Under the pieces are notes generated by a model. The model saw only the letters and a list, made by a program, of their open reading frames with translations, was not told the DNA's origin and did no database searches. From the NCBI RefSeq assembly GCF_020532625.1, contig NZ_JAJAUY010000024.1, positions 1 through 58,931 on the forward strand: DNA of 58,931 nt. Direction: 5' to 3'. Position numbers and translations under genes: made by a program. Origin of the DNA: Streptomyces antimicrobicus. GTDB taxonomy: Bacteria > Actinomycetota > Actinomycetes > Streptomycetales > Streptomycetaceae. Numbering within the stretch: the first letter of the stretch is position 1; each line of letters starts with the position of its first letter. Shown piece by piece: positions 26,574 to 34,998 of this stretch.

Positions 26574-27497
26574 TCAGGAGGAGTCCTGCTGCGGACCGCC
26601 GTCAGGTGCGGAGTCGTAGATCAGTACGCCCTTGGCGTCGTACCCCCGGAGCCGGGGCGGCGCGGGGTCGGAGCGCTCGGATATGCCCGTCACCGCGTAC
26701 CGGCCGCCTTGCACGCCGGCCTGGACCATCGTCCCGCCGTAGCTGACCGTCACCTGGCTGACCTCCGGGGCGACCGTCCCGAAGTCGCCCCACCGGTACG
26801 CGGGCCTGCTGGACCCGGCCGTCGCCGATGCCGGCTGCTGCCACAGCTTCGAGGCATGGGGGTCGCGCGCCACCAGGGGGCTGTTCTCGTCGCGCTGCCC
26901 GCCCTGGCCGCCTATGAAGGCGGTCACCCGGCCGTCGCTGACCCGGCACAGCACGGCCGTCTGCGGATAGTCGTCCTTGGCCGCCACGACCCAGTGACCG
27001 CCGCCCGGCGCCTCTTCGTCGGCCGCGGCCCGCTGCGACAGCACGATGCGCATGTCCGAGAGCCGCACGGGGTGCCACTCCTCACCGGGTGTTCTGTGCT
27101 CTTCCTTGAAGCGCAGGCAGCTGTCGACCCAGGAGGCCGCCTGGTCGTACGTCACGCCGTCGGCCAGCAGCTCCGGCGACGCCGGAGGGCTGGGGACGTG
27201 CACCGGCGCGCTGCTCGTGGTCGCGGGCGAACCCGAGGCCATCGCCACATAACGCGCGGGGCTGTCCTCGTCCTGGCCGCCCGACGCGAGCGTCAGGGCG
27301 ACCGCCGGTATGCCGGCGAGCCCACCGAGCACCACCAAGGCCGCTGCCGTCGCCGCCAACTGTCGGCAGCGCTCCTGCCGTCCCCGGCGGACGATGTCGG
27401 TCACCGGTGCCTGCCCCGGCCGGACCGCCTCGGCGTCCTCGGCCAGCATCCTGCGCAGGCGGGCCTCCAGGACGGAATCCTGCTCCTGCTCGATCAT
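26574..27497 (-). CDS. Single-pass membrane protein, putative partner of the SigE-family sigma factor
   Basis: 307-residue protein with a cytoplasmic N-terminus of about 45 residues (MIEQEQDSVLEARLRRMLAED), one membrane helix at about 46-72 and an extracytoplasmic C-terminal domain with two Cys. It lacks the HxxxCxxC zinc motif of ZAS anti-sigma factors. Its ATG overlaps the sigma gene stop (ATGA at 27494-27497) and AAGGAG lies 7 nt upstream, so the pair are translationally coupled. This architecture is common for membrane partners of SigE-family ECF factors in streptomycetes. An anti-sigma role is inferred from context only. Confidence 0.72.
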   Translation of the reverse strand: MIEQEQDSVLEARLRRMLAEDAEAVRPGQAPVTDIVRRGRQERCRQLAATAAALVVLGGLAGIPAVALTLASGGQDEDSPARYVAMASGSPATTSSAPVHVPSPPASPELLADGVTYDQAASWVDSCLRFKEEHRTPGEEWHPVRLSDMRIVLSQRAAADEEAPGGGHWVVAAKDDYPQTAVLCRVSDGRVTAFIGGQGGQRDENSPLVARDPHASKLWQQPASATAGSSRPAYRWGDFGTVAPEVSQVTVSYGGTMVQAGVQGGRYAVTGISERSDPAPPRLRGYDAKGVLIYDSAPDGGPQQDSS

Positions 27498-28072
27498 GAC
27501 GTCGCTCCTTGCATGCCACGCGCACCGCGCCAGGCGGGCGCTGCGCCCGCGCGCACGGGTCCTTCGACGATCTGGGCCAGCCCCGGGCAGGCCCTCAGCT
27601 TGGCCAGGGCCTTGGCGGCCTGGCTCTTCACGGTCCCCGGGGAGCAGCCCAGGGCGTCCGCCACCTCCGCCTCCGAGAGGTCCTCCCAGTACCGGAGGAC
27701 CACCACGGCCCGCTGGCGGGCGGGCAGGGTGGCCAGCGCCGCCATGAGCGCGTTGCGCTCGTCCGCCCAGGCGGCCGCCGGGTCGGGCGCCGATCTCTCG
27801 GGCGGGGCAGCGGTGAGCCGTTCGGTGACGCGGCGTTTGCGGAACCGGTCGTTGTTGCAACTCACTAACATCCGGCGGACGTACGCCTCCGGGTGGTCGG
27901 TGCGGCAGACTCGCCGCCACGACCGGTACGCCTTGGCCAATGCTGTCTGGGCGAGGTCCTCCGCGTCGTGCGGATTGCCCGTCAGCAGGTATGCGGTGCG
28001 CACCAGGTGCTGCCACCGTGCCCTGACGAACGCCTGGAACTCCGCCTCGTCCTCCTGCTTCTGCGTCTGCAT
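27494..28072 (-). CDS. SigE-family (ECF-like) RNA polymerase sigma factor
   Basis: 192-residue group-4 sigma factor. Region 2 spans about residues 10-78 (FQAFVRARWQHLVRTAYLLTG, DAEDLAQTALAKAYRSW, VRRMLVSCNNDRFRKRR). Region 4 spans about 108-160 (LPARQRAVVVLRYWEDLSEAEVADALGCSPGTVKSQAAKALAKLR). There is no extra SnoaL-type C-terminal domain, only about 30 residues of tail. It would direct RNA polymerase to stress-specific promoters. It is followed by its membrane partner with a 4-nt overlap. No obvious autoregulated promoter was recognised in the 144 bp before the next gene. Confidence 0.9.
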   Translation of the reverse strand: MQTQKQEDEAEFQAFVRARWQHLVRTAYLLTGNPHDAEDLAQTALAKAYRSWRRVCRTDHPEAYVRRMLVSCNNDRFRKRRVTERLTAAPPERSAPDPAAAWADERNALMAALATLPARQRAVVVLRYWEDLSEAEVADALGCSPGTVKSQAAKALAKLRACPGLAQIVEGPVRAGAAPAWRGARGMQGATS

Positions 28073-28216
28073 CTCACACCCCCTCGACCCCTCCAGACCA
28101 CCGGTCTTGAGAATTCGGTTGCCTGGAGTTCGCCGGGAATCCGGAGGATGGCGAGGGAGGTACGCCGTACGCCCTGTGGTCGGCGGTCCTCGTCCGCCAC
28201 CTGCCCTGCGCCGGGC

Positions 28217-28624
28217 TCAGGCACTACCGCGCCGGGCCTGACGGTCCAGGTAGGCGACCAGGCGGGTTTCCGAGCGGAGGAGCCGAGCTCGCTGCTCGGA
28301 AGGAAGCACAGCGAGTGCGTCGACGAGGACCTGCTCACGCGGAATGTGAACCAGGTGGCTCACGTAGACGCGGCAGACCGGGCACCAAGCGAAGGCGATG
28401 CATCGCTCGAACATGGACGATTCGGGCGGGTGGAAGCGGTACTGGTACGAGCGGACGAGAGCTCCGCAGGCGGCGCAGACCCGTCGATCGTCGCGCGCCA
28501 CCGTGTGCCAGGTGGCATCTTTTCGCCAGCTGTCGTGCGGCCGGCGCTGCTCTTCAGGCCCCCGAAACGCCTTCTGCGGTCCGACGGACCGGCTCGGATG
28601 CTCGGCCGGGCGACGGGGTCGCAT
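28217..28624 (-). CDS. Small protein with paired CxxC zinc-ribbon-like motif
   Basis: 135-residue protein I do not recognise. Two Cys pairs, CAACG and CPVC about 37 residues apart, look like a structural zinc site. Between them are RSYQYRFHPPES and MFERCIAFAWC. The C-terminal third is helical (VDALAVLPSEQRARLLRSETRLVAYLDRQ). The N-terminal 40 residues are Arg/Pro-rich and the true start is uncertain. It begins 8 nt after the LysR gene stop on the same strand and is likely co-transcribed with it. Confidence 0.6.
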   Translation of the reverse strand: MRPRRPAEHPSRSVGPQKAFRGPEEQRRPHDSWRKDATWHTVARDDRRVCAACGALVRSYQYRFHPPESSMFERCIAFAWCPVCRVYVSHLVHIPREQVLVDALAVLPSEQRARLLRSETRLVAYLDRQARRGSA

Positions 28625-28632
28625 TCCGCTGC

Positions 28633-29502
28633 TCACGCTCCCGTCGTCAGGCGGTGGGCCAAGGCTGTGGCCGGGGGTGTCGGGGTGTGGGGGGTGAGGA
28701 GTTCCGTGCGGTGGACCAGGCGCGGGGTGGAGAGGGGGACGGCTACCGCCGGCGGGGGCACCGAGGCCGCTGCGCGGTGGGGAAGCAGGGTCAGGCCGTG
28801 GCCCGCCGCGCTCAGGGCGTACAGGGTCTGGAGGTCGGTGCCGTCGTAGCGCAGGGACGGCCTGCAACCGGGCATGCCCAGGGCCGCGCGGACGGCCGGC
28901 AGCGGGATGCCGGCCTCGGGGGCGTCCAGCCAGCGAGCGTCGCCGAGGTCGGCCAGGCGCAGCGCGGACCGGCCGGCCAGGGGGTGGCCGGCGGGCAGGA
29001 GCACCGCGAGCTCGTCCTCGCCGACCCCGGTGACCGTCAGCGGGGCGACGTCCGGCAGCCGGAGCGGGTCGCTGGGCGCGGCGAGCCCGTCGACGAGCCC
29101 GAGGTCGACCGCGCCGGTCGCGACCGCGGCCGGGATCTCCGCCCGGGGCATGACGCGCAGCGTCACGCCGGTCGCGGGCAGGGCGGTGAGCGTCCGGGGG
29201 CCGAGGGCGAGCGGCGACGCGGCCAGGGTGATCCGCTCCGGCGGCGCGACGGCCAGCCGGGCCACGTCGGCCCGCGCCGCGTCGAGCCGCAGCAGCAGCG
29301 GACCGGCGTGTTCCAGCAGCCGTGCCCCCGCCGCCGTCGGCCGTACCGGGCGCCGGGTGAGCAACTCGGTGCGCAGGTCGCCCTCCAGGGCGGCGATGTG
29401 CTGCGAGACGGCGGACTGGGTGTACCCGAGGTCGCGGGCGGCGCCGGAGAACGACCCCAGCCGCGCCACGGCGACGAACGTACGGAGCAGGTGCGGGTCC
29501 AT
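28633..29502 (-). CDS. LysR-family transcriptional regulator
   Basis: 289-residue regulator. The HTH part reads MDPHLLRTFVAVARLGSFSG then AARDLGYTQSAVSQHIAALE; the ligand-binding domain follows from about 85. ATG 29502 matches usual LysR starts; an in-frame ATG at 29532 with GGGGAAGG upstream would add 10 residues. It is divergent from the GATase-like gene across a pyrimidine-rich interval, and probably shares a transcript with the downstream CxxC protein. Confidence 0.87.
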   Translation of the reverse strand: MDPHLLRTFVAVARLGSFSGAARDLGYTQSAVSQHIAALEGDLRTELLTRRPVRPTAAGARLLEHAGPLLLRLDAARADVARLAVAPPERITLAASPLALGPRTLTALPATGVTLRVMPRAEIPAAVATGAVDLGLVDGLAAPSDPLRLPDVAPLTVTGVGEDELAVLLPAGHPLAGRSALRLADLGDARWLDAPEAGIPLPAVRAALGMPGCRPSLRYDGTDLQTLYALSAAGHGLTLLPHRAAASVPPPAVAVPLSTPRLVHRTELLTPHTPTPPATALAHRLTTGA

Positions 29503-29532
29503 CCCTTCAGGATGCCTTCCCGCGTCCGTCAT

Positions 29533-29712
29533 CCCTTCCTTCCCCTCCCCCGCCCCTGCCCCCTCCCACGCCCCTCCCCCGCCCCTGCCCCCTCCCACGC
29601 CCCTCCTCCCCCTCCCCCTCCCACGCCCCTCCTCCCCCGCCTCTCCTCCTCAGCCGCCCCACTCCCTCTCCCCCTCTCCTTCCCTCCCCTCCCTCCCCCG
29701 GCCCTCCCCGCC
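29533..29712 (+). repeat. Long polypyrimidine tract between divergent genes
   Basis: About 180 bp in which nearly all plus-strand bases are C or T, with internal repeats of CCCCTGCCCCCTCCCACG and CCCCTCCTCCCC-type units. It fills most of the 286-bp interval between the LysR and GATase-like genes, leaving only about 70 bp for the promoter of the latter. Confidence 0.88.
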
Positions 29713-29788
29713 GGCATCAGCGATGCTTATCGACCCACCGGAAACAATCGTTGGCGCTGAACCACCCCCGCCCGCCACCATGATCCGC

Positions 29789-30541
29789 ATGACCACCGCA
29801 CACGTAGCCAAGGTCGCCCTCGTCGGTGACCGTTCGCCCCATGTCGCCTCGCACACCCGGATCCCCGGCCTCCTCGACGCCCTCGCCGAGCGGGACGGGC
29901 TCGTGCTCGACGCCTACTGGATTCCGACCCCCGACGCCGCGACCGAGCCGCTCGACGGGTTCGACGCCGTCTGGGTGCTGCCCGGCAGTCCGTACGTCAG
30001 TGAGGCCGGAGCCGTTGCCGCCGTGCGGGTCGCGCGGGAGCGGGGGATCCCCTTCCTCGGGACCTGCGGCGGGTTCCAGCACACGCTGCTCGAGTACGCC
30101 CGCCACGTCTGCGGGATCACCGACGCCCGGCACGCCGAGAACGAGCCCGGGGCCCCCGACCCGCTGATCGCCCCGCTCGCCTGTTCGCTCGTCGGGCACG
30201 AGGGCCTCGTCCACGCCGCGGCCGGTTCGCTCGCCGAGGCCGTGCTCGGGGCCGAGCGGTCCACCGAGCGGTACCACTGCAATTACGGGCCCGTCGAACG
30301 GCACCTTCCGGTGCTCGTCGAGCACGGGCTGCGGCTGTCCGGCCACGACGAGGACGGGCAGGTGCGGATCGTGGAGCTGCCGGGGCACCCGTTCTTCCTC
30401 GCCACGCTCTTCCAGCCCGAGCTGTACGGGGACGGGTCCCGGCCGCACCCGATCGTCCGGGCGCTGGCCACCGCGGCTGTGGAGCACGCGGCGGGCCGGC
30501 AGCCCAGCGCCGCTGCGAGCGCCGGCCACTCGCCCCGCTGA
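29789..30541 (+). CDS. Class I glutamine amidotransferase-like protein (CTP synthase C-terminal-related)
   Basis: 250-residue protein resembling the amidotransferase half of CTP synthase; annotated in many bacteria as CTP synthase C-terminal region-related (seleno)protein. The nucleophile elbow GTCGGFQH carries Cys93, the position that is selenocysteine in some relatives. The usual HPE of the catalytic triad is replaced by QPE (Gln209, Glu211), so normal glutaminase activity is doubtful. There is a GHPFFLATLFQPELYGDGS end. ATG 29789 (or 29780) starts it; no ribosome site is clear. Function is unknown. Confidence 0.78.
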   Translation: MTTAHVAKVALVGDRSPHVASHTRIPGLLDALAERDGLVLDAYWIPTPDAATEPLDGFDAVWVLPGSPYVSEAGAVAAVRVARERGIPFLGTCGGFQHTLLEYARHVCGITDARHAENEPGAPDPLIAPLACSLVGHEGLVHAAAGSLAEAVLGAERSTERYHCNYGPVERHLPVLVEHGLRLSGHDEDGQVRIVELPGHPFFLATLFQPELYGDGSRPHPIVRALATAAVEHAAGRQPSAAASAGHSPR

Positions 30542-30654
30542 ACGCCGGGCGTGCCGGGCGGCCCTCCCGCCGCCCGGTATCCCGTCGCAGGGCAGTCCCG
30601 CTGATCCGCTATGCTGTGCGTGCACATCGAACGGGTGGTCCGCCGCCCGTCGCG

Positions 30655-30727
30655 GTGGGTGTAGCTCAGCTGGTAGAGCACCTGGTTGTGGTCCAGGTGG
30701 TCGCGGGTTCGAGTCCCGTCACTCACC
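30655..30727 (+). tRNA. tRNA-His (GUG)
   Basis: Complete cloverleaf: acceptor GTGGGTG/CACTCAC, D arm with AGCTCAGCTGGTAGAGC, anticodon stem CCTGG/CCAGG with loop TTGTGGT (anticodon GTG), T arm GCGGG-TTCGAGT-CCCGT and C73. G at 30654 is placed to pair with C73 as the G-1 identity base of tRNA-His. CCA is not encoded. A -10-like TATGCT lies at 30610-30615. Confidence 0.97.
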
Positions 30728-30734
30728 CTGTGGT

Positions 30735-30773
30735 CCCGTGGGGGGTACGAGGTTTCCTCGTGCCCCCCACGGG
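30735..30773 (+). terminator. Strong intrinsic terminator after tRNA-His
   Basis: CCCGTGGGGGG TACGAGG / CCTCGTG CCCCCCACGGG forms an 18-bp stem with a 3-nt loop and is followed by CTTTT. It can also end the convergent gene finishing at 30778. Confidence 0.92.
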
Positions 30774-30777
30774 CTTT

Positions 30778-31497
30778 TCACGCCAGCGGACCCGTCCGCT
30801 CCGGACCCGTCCCCGCCAGACCCGTCCGCTCCGGACCCGTCCCCGCCAGGCCCGTCCCCGCCAGACCCGTCCGCTCCAGCGTGCGCAGCATCGCCGGGAG
30901 GTCCCGGGCCGCGGCCGGGGAGTCGCCGACGACGGCACGCAGCGCGGCCGGGGTGAGCCGGTAGGACTCGGCCGCCGTCACCAGTTCCTCGGCGCGGTCG
31001 GCCACCTTGCCCCAGTCCTGATCGTCGTACGCCACGTCCCGCAGCAGGTCCGAACGGTCCACGAAACGGCTCATGCCGCAGTCCAGGCCGTCGTCGCTCA
31101 GGTCCGCGGGGTACGGGGCCCGGCCCCAGGCGCCGTCCTCGTACCAGTAGATGCAGCCCAGCTCCCAACCTTCGAGGAGGTCGCGCAGGCGGTCGTGCGG
31201 CAGCCAGTCCGGCGCGGTGGCCAGCATGTCGATGGGCGGCTCGTGCCACTTGACGGCGCTCGACTCGTCCTCGCCGTAGAGGACGAAGCGGCCCTCGCCC
31301 ACCCGGGAGAGGGTCCACCAGGTGCAGCCGCAGTCGTCGAGCCGCAGGCCGGTGTCGTCGATCCAGTGGCCGGTGCGGCGGCCGCCGCGCTCCTCGTCGG
31401 CGGCGGTGGCCCGCAGCACGGCGACCAGCCCCCAGCGGGCCCACAGCAGCTCCGGAGCGGGCAGGTCCTGCGGACGTCCCGGTCGGGCGATGGTCAT
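30778..31497 (-). CDS. Conserved hypothetical protein (Streptomyces), repeat C-terminus
   Basis: 239-residue soluble protein without a recognised domain. Distinctive parts: GHWIDDTGLRLDDCGCTWWTL, FVLYGEDESSAVKWHEPPIDML, a Trp-rich middle (GWELGCIYWYEDGAWGRAPYP) and WGKVADRAEELVTAAESYRLTPAAL. It looks like a SUKH/SMI1-type or enzymatic alpha/beta protein, but I cannot assign it. The last 30 residues are repeats of GLAGTG and PERTG encoded by a 15-bp DNA repeat at about 30785-30880, ending right at the tRNA-His terminator. ATG 31497 has GGGAGAGAG upstream. Confidence 0.7.
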   Translation of the reverse strand: MTIARPGRPQDLPAPELLWARWGLVAVLRATAADEERGGRRTGHWIDDTGLRLDDCGCTWWTLSRVGEGRFVLYGEDESSAVKWHEPPIDMLATAPDWLPHDRLRDLLEGWELGCIYWYEDGAWGRAPYPADLSDDGLDCGMSRFVDRSDLLRDVAYDDQDWGKVADRAEELVTAAESYRLTPAALRAVVGDSPAAARDLPAMLRTLERTGLAGTGLAGTGPERTGLAGTGPERTGPLA

Positions 31498-31649
31498 GCG
31501 CTCTCTCCCCCAGCGTGCGGCCCCGTCCGCGCCGGCGCGGACGGGGCGTGCCTCGTCACCGGCGGTGCGGTCCTCCGGACCGCCGGCGTGTTCCTGTGCA
31601 AGAGCGAGCCTACGGTCCGTCACCGACAGCGGCGTCCCTCCCACCCGGC

Positions 31650-32408
31650 TCAGGCTGCGGAGAGGAAGGCCTCCACGGCGGTCACGAAGGCCACCGGCGT
31701 CTCGTGCGGCGGGTAGTGGCCGCTGCCCGGGAGGGTGTGGACGCGGCAGTCCGGGTACCAGACCTTCCACGTGGCCTGCATCACCTCGGCCGTGAGCGCC
31801 AGGTCGTACTCGCCGACGAGCACCAGCACCGGCACCGTGCTGCCCTTGACCGCGTCGGACAGGTCGAGGGTCTGCCAGCTGGCGAGGTACCCGGCGAAGG
31901 CCTCGGGGGACGAGACGGCCACGGAGTGCGCGACCATGCCGGCCAGCCAGTGCCGGCTGGCCCGCCGGCCCGTGACCAGGTCCAGGATGGCCAGGCGCTT
32001 GGCCGGGTCCTCTGCGGCGCCGTAGAAGAGGGAGTGCGTCGCCTCGTCCATCGGGTACGGCGCGGCCGGCACGGGGGCGACGCCGACGATCCGCTCCACC
32101 CGCTCGGGCGCGCGCACCAGCACCTGCTGCGCCGCCTTGCCGCCCATGGAGTGGCCGACGAGGCAGAAGGTGTCCCAGCCGAGCTCGTCGGCCAGGGCGA
32201 GGACGTCGTCGGCGATCTCGGCGAGGTCGTGGCGGCCGGGGACCTCGCGGCGGTCGCCGTACCCGCGGTAGTCGAGGAAGGCGTAGCTGAACCGCTCGGG
32301 GTCGAAGTGGTCGAGCACCGAGCCCCAGTTCGCGGAGGTGCCGAACCAGTCGTGCAGGACGATGACGCGGACTGCTCCGGTGCCGATCCTGCGGTGGGCG
32401 ATGGCCAT
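31650..32408 (-). CDS. Alpha/beta hydrolase
   Basis: 252-residue alpha/beta-hydrolase-fold enzyme. Oxyanion segment LHDWFGTSANW (18-28), nucleophile elbow LVGHSMGGKA (Ser87), acid in VGEYDLAL and His in GSGHYPPHETP form the expected triad. No signal peptide. ATG 32408 has GAGGGAGACC upstream and gives a family-typical length. It precedes the unknown 239-residue gene on the same strand with a 152-bp gap, so they may be transcribed together. Substrate unknown. Confidence 0.85.
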   Translation of the reverse strand: MAIAHRRIGTGAVRVIVLHDWFGTSANWGSVLDHFDPERFSYAFLDYRGYGDRREVPGRHDLAEIADDVLALADELGWDTFCLVGHSMGGKAAQQVLVRAPERVERIVGVAPVPAAPYPMDEATHSLFYGAAEDPAKRLAILDLVTGRRASRHWLAGMVAHSVAVSSPEAFAGYLASWQTLDLSDAVKGSTVPVLVLVGEYDLALTAEVMQATWKVWYPDCRVHTLPGSGHYPPHETPVAFVTAVEAFLSAA

Positions 32409-32465
32409 GCGGTCTCCCTCGGTGACGGCTGTGACGGGCGGGTCGCCGTACGTTCTGCCCAGCTG

Positions 32466-32617
32466 ACCCGCCGTCACACCGCACGCCGTCGCACCGACCC
32501 GCGCGCGTCACACCGCACGCCGTCGCACTGACCGGCGCGCGTCACACCGTCCCGCCCGTCACACGGTCCGGTGCGGCACACGGTCCGGTGCGTCACACCG
32601 TCACACCGGCACGCCCG
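32466..32617. repeat. Short direct repeats (GTCACACCG type)
   Basis: The 209-bp gap between the hydrolase and phospholipase genes holds at least seven copies of GTCACACCG/GTCACACGG with linkers such as CACGCCGTCGCAC (twice) and CGGTCCGGTGCG (twice). No gene or clear terminator was seen. Confidence 0.75.
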
Positions 32618-34678
32618 TCACACCGTCCGCAGTGCCGGGTCCGACACTCCGGCCGCTCCCGTCTCCACGTGGCCGGCGAAGCGGCGCAGGAACGTCGTGT
32701 CCAGGTCGGAGACGACGCGGACGTCGTACCAGCGGCCCGTGGTGCGCAGGTCCACGACGTGGGTGACCGTGGCGCCGGAGGCGACGCGCAGGGTCTGGGT
32801 GGTGCCGCCGTAGGCGTTGGTCACGGTCAGGTTGACCGCGGCCGAGCCGGAGTTGGTGAGGGTGAGCCTGAGGTTGCCGGTGGTGCCGTCGTGGCGGGCG
32901 GTGACCTCGGGGCCGGCCTTCTTGGTGGGGCCCTTGAAGGTGCGCAGGAAGCCGTTGGGCCCCCAGACCGTCAGGTCGATCTGGTTGCCGGTGGAGCTGC
33001 TGGTGCTCCAGGTGTCCGAGAGGGTCTTGCCCGCCTCGACGGTGTAGGGCCAGGGGCCGTCGGTCCGGTTGCCCGAGGTGCTGTGGAAGTGGGCGCCGAG
33101 AGTGGGACCGGAGGCGAAGGTGAGGGTGAACTTCCCGGTGGACAGGGTCCGGCTGCCGTCCACGTACGGGGCGTAGCCGAGCGCGCGGGTCGGCTTGGCA
33201 CCGGCCTCCTGCCGGGGCAGGACGGCGGTGGCCGGCGGGGTCGGGTGGTAGCTGGGGTGCCGGTCGTGGTCCGGCGGGAGGTAACCGCTGGTGGGGGGGA
33301 GCGCCGCCGGGGCCGGGTCGGCGGTGGTGAAGTCGAAGGCCGAGGTCAGGTCGCCGCAGACGGCGCGGCGCCAGGGGGAGATGTTGGGCTCGGTCACGCC
33401 GAAGCGCTTCTCCATGAAGCGGATGACGGAGGTGTGGTCGAAGGTCTCCGAGCAGACGTAGCCGCCCTTGCTCCAGGGCGACACGACGATCATCGGGACG
33501 CGCGGTCCGAGGCCGTAGGGCCCGGCGTTGTAGCCGCCGCCCCCGGTGTAGAGGTCCTTGCTGACGTCGGCGGTGGACAGGCCCCAGGCGGAGGAGGCCG
33601 GCGGGTACGGCGGCACGACGTGGTCGAAGAAGCCGTCGTTCTCGTCGTACGTGATGAAGAACGCCGTCCTCGCCCAGACCGACGGGTTCGACGTCAGGGC
33701 GTCGAGGACCTGGGAGATGTACAAGGCGCCGAAGTTGACCGGCCAGTTCGGGTGCTCGCTGAAGGCCTCGGGCGCGGCGATCCAGGAGACCTGGGGCAGG
33801 GTGCCGGCGGCGACGTCGGCGCGCAGCCGGTCGAACAGGCCCTCGCCGGCCTTGGCGTTCGTGCCGGTGCGGGCCTTGTCGTACAGGGGGCTGCCCGGCC
33901 GGGCGTTGCGGTAGGCGTTGAAGTAGAGGAGGGAGTTGTCGCCGTAGTTGCCGCGGAAGGCGTCGTTGATCCAGCCCCACGAGCCGGCGGCGTCCAGTCC
34001 GTCGCCGATGTCCTGGTAGACCTTCCAGGAGATCCCGGCCGCCTCCAGGCGCTCGGGGTACGTCTTCCAGCCGTAGCCGGCCTCCTGGTTGCCGAGGACC
34101 GGGCCGCCGCCGGTGCCGTCGTTGCCGGTGTGGCCGGACCACAGGTAGTAGCGGTTGGGGTCGGTGGCGCCGATGAACGAGCAGTGGTAGGCGTCGCAGA
34201 CGGTGAAGGCGTCGGCGAGGGCGTAGTGGAAGGGGATGTCCCCGCGGGTCATGTACGCCATGGTGGTCGCGGTCTTGGCCGGGACCCACTTGTTGTACTT
34301 GCCGTTGTTGTAGGCGGCGTGGCCGCCGTTCCAGTCGTGGTCGAGGCCCTCCAGGAACTGCATGCCCAGGTCGTTCACCTGGGGGTGGAAGGGCAGGACG
34401 TCCTTGACGCCGTCGGACTGGTGGAAGACGGACTTGCCGTTGTCCTGGAGCACCGGGCGGGGGTCGCCGAAGCCGCGGACGCCCTTCATGGTGCCGAAGT
34501 ACTGGTCGAAGGAACGGTTCTCCTGCATCAGGACGACGATGTGCTGGACGTCCTGGATGGTTCCGGTGGCGCCCTGCGCGGGGATCGCGGCGGCGCGCGC
34601 GATGCTCTCGCCCAGCATGGTGAGGGCGGCGCTGCCGCCCGCGATCTGGAGGAACCTGCGGCGGTTGACTTCTGCCAT
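32618..34678 (-). CDS. Phosphocholine-specific phospholipase C, Tat-secreted
   Basis: Secreted phosphoesterase of the non-haemolytic PlcN type, 686 residues. A twin-arginine signal NRRRFLQIAGGSAALTMLG (5-23) precedes the phosphoesterase domain with HIVVLMQENRSFDQYFGTMKG, GATDPNRYYLWSGH, SWIAAPEAFSEHP and FFITYDENDGFFDHVVPP. The C-terminal 180 residues form two DUF756-like beta domains (YVDGSRTLSTGKFTL, GTTGNLRLTLTNSGSAAVNLTV). It would release phosphate from choline phospholipids or phosphodiesters outside the cell. ATG 34678 has GAGGT upstream. It is one of three exported hydrolases in this window. Confidence 0.92.
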   Translation of the reverse strand: MAEVNRRRFLQIAGGSAALTMLGESIARAAAIPAQGATGTIQDVQHIVVLMQENRSFDQYFGTMKGVRGFGDPRPVLQDNGKSVFHQSDGVKDVLPFHPQVNDLGMQFLEGLDHDWNGGHAAYNNGKYNKWVPAKTATTMAYMTRGDIPFHYALADAFTVCDAYHCSFIGATDPNRYYLWSGHTGNDGTGGGPVLGNQEAGYGWKTYPERLEAAGISWKVYQDIGDGLDAAGSWGWINDAFRGNYGDNSLLYFNAYRNARPGSPLYDKARTGTNAKAGEGLFDRLRADVAAGTLPQVSWIAAPEAFSEHPNWPVNFGALYISQVLDALTSNPSVWARTAFFITYDENDGFFDHVVPPYPPASSAWGLSTADVSKDLYTGGGGYNAGPYGLGPRVPMIVVSPWSKGGYVCSETFDHTSVIRFMEKRFGVTEPNISPWRRAVCGDLTSAFDFTTADPAPAALPPTSGYLPPDHDRHPSYHPTPPATAVLPRQEAGAKPTRALGYAPYVDGSRTLSTGKFTLTFASGPTLGAHFHSTSGNRTDGPWPYTVEAGKTLSDTWSTSSSTGNQIDLTVWGPNGFLRTFKGPTKKAGPEVTARHDGTTGNLRLTLTNSGSAAVNLTVTNAYGGTTQTLRVASGATVTHVVDLRTTGRWYDVRVVSDLDTTFLRRFAGHVETGAAGVSDPALRTV

Positions 34679-34827
34679 GGGTGTGTCGACCTCTGGGGTG
34701 AGGGGGGACGGGGGCGTCGGACGAGGGGCTGAGGAGCGCCCCAAGGACAGCGCCTCCCGGTGTACTGCCCGGGGTCTCCTCCGTGACGGTTCGTCGTACA
34801 ACCGGCGAACGCCGGTCTCCAGGGGCG

Positions 34828-34980
34828 GGCGGCACGGATCCCGGCGGCCCTCGCCCCGGCGGCACGCGCCCCGGCGGCACGGATACCGACGCCCCACGCC
34901 CGGGCGGCACGGATCCCCGCGACCCACGCCCCGGCGGCACGGACCCCCGCGACCCACGCCCCGGCGCCCCGGCCCCCGAC
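34828..34980. repeat. 30-bp (2 x 15) tandem repeat upstream of the phospholipase gene
   Basis: GGCGGCAC recurs at 34828, 34858, 34873, 34903 and 34933 with a degenerate copy at 34963, so units are 30 bp with one half-unit of 15. Inner sequence is GGATCCCCGCGACCCACGCCCC. It occupies most of the 320-bp interval between phospholipase and LysR genes; no other feature was seen there. Confidence 0.88.
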
Positions 34981-34998
34981 AGCACGCCCGCCCCGGCC

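Noticed and set aside
30655..30773. Integration site at tRNA-His
   Set aside because: The tRNA is complete, followed directly by a terminator, with no integrase or duplicated 3' end nearby.
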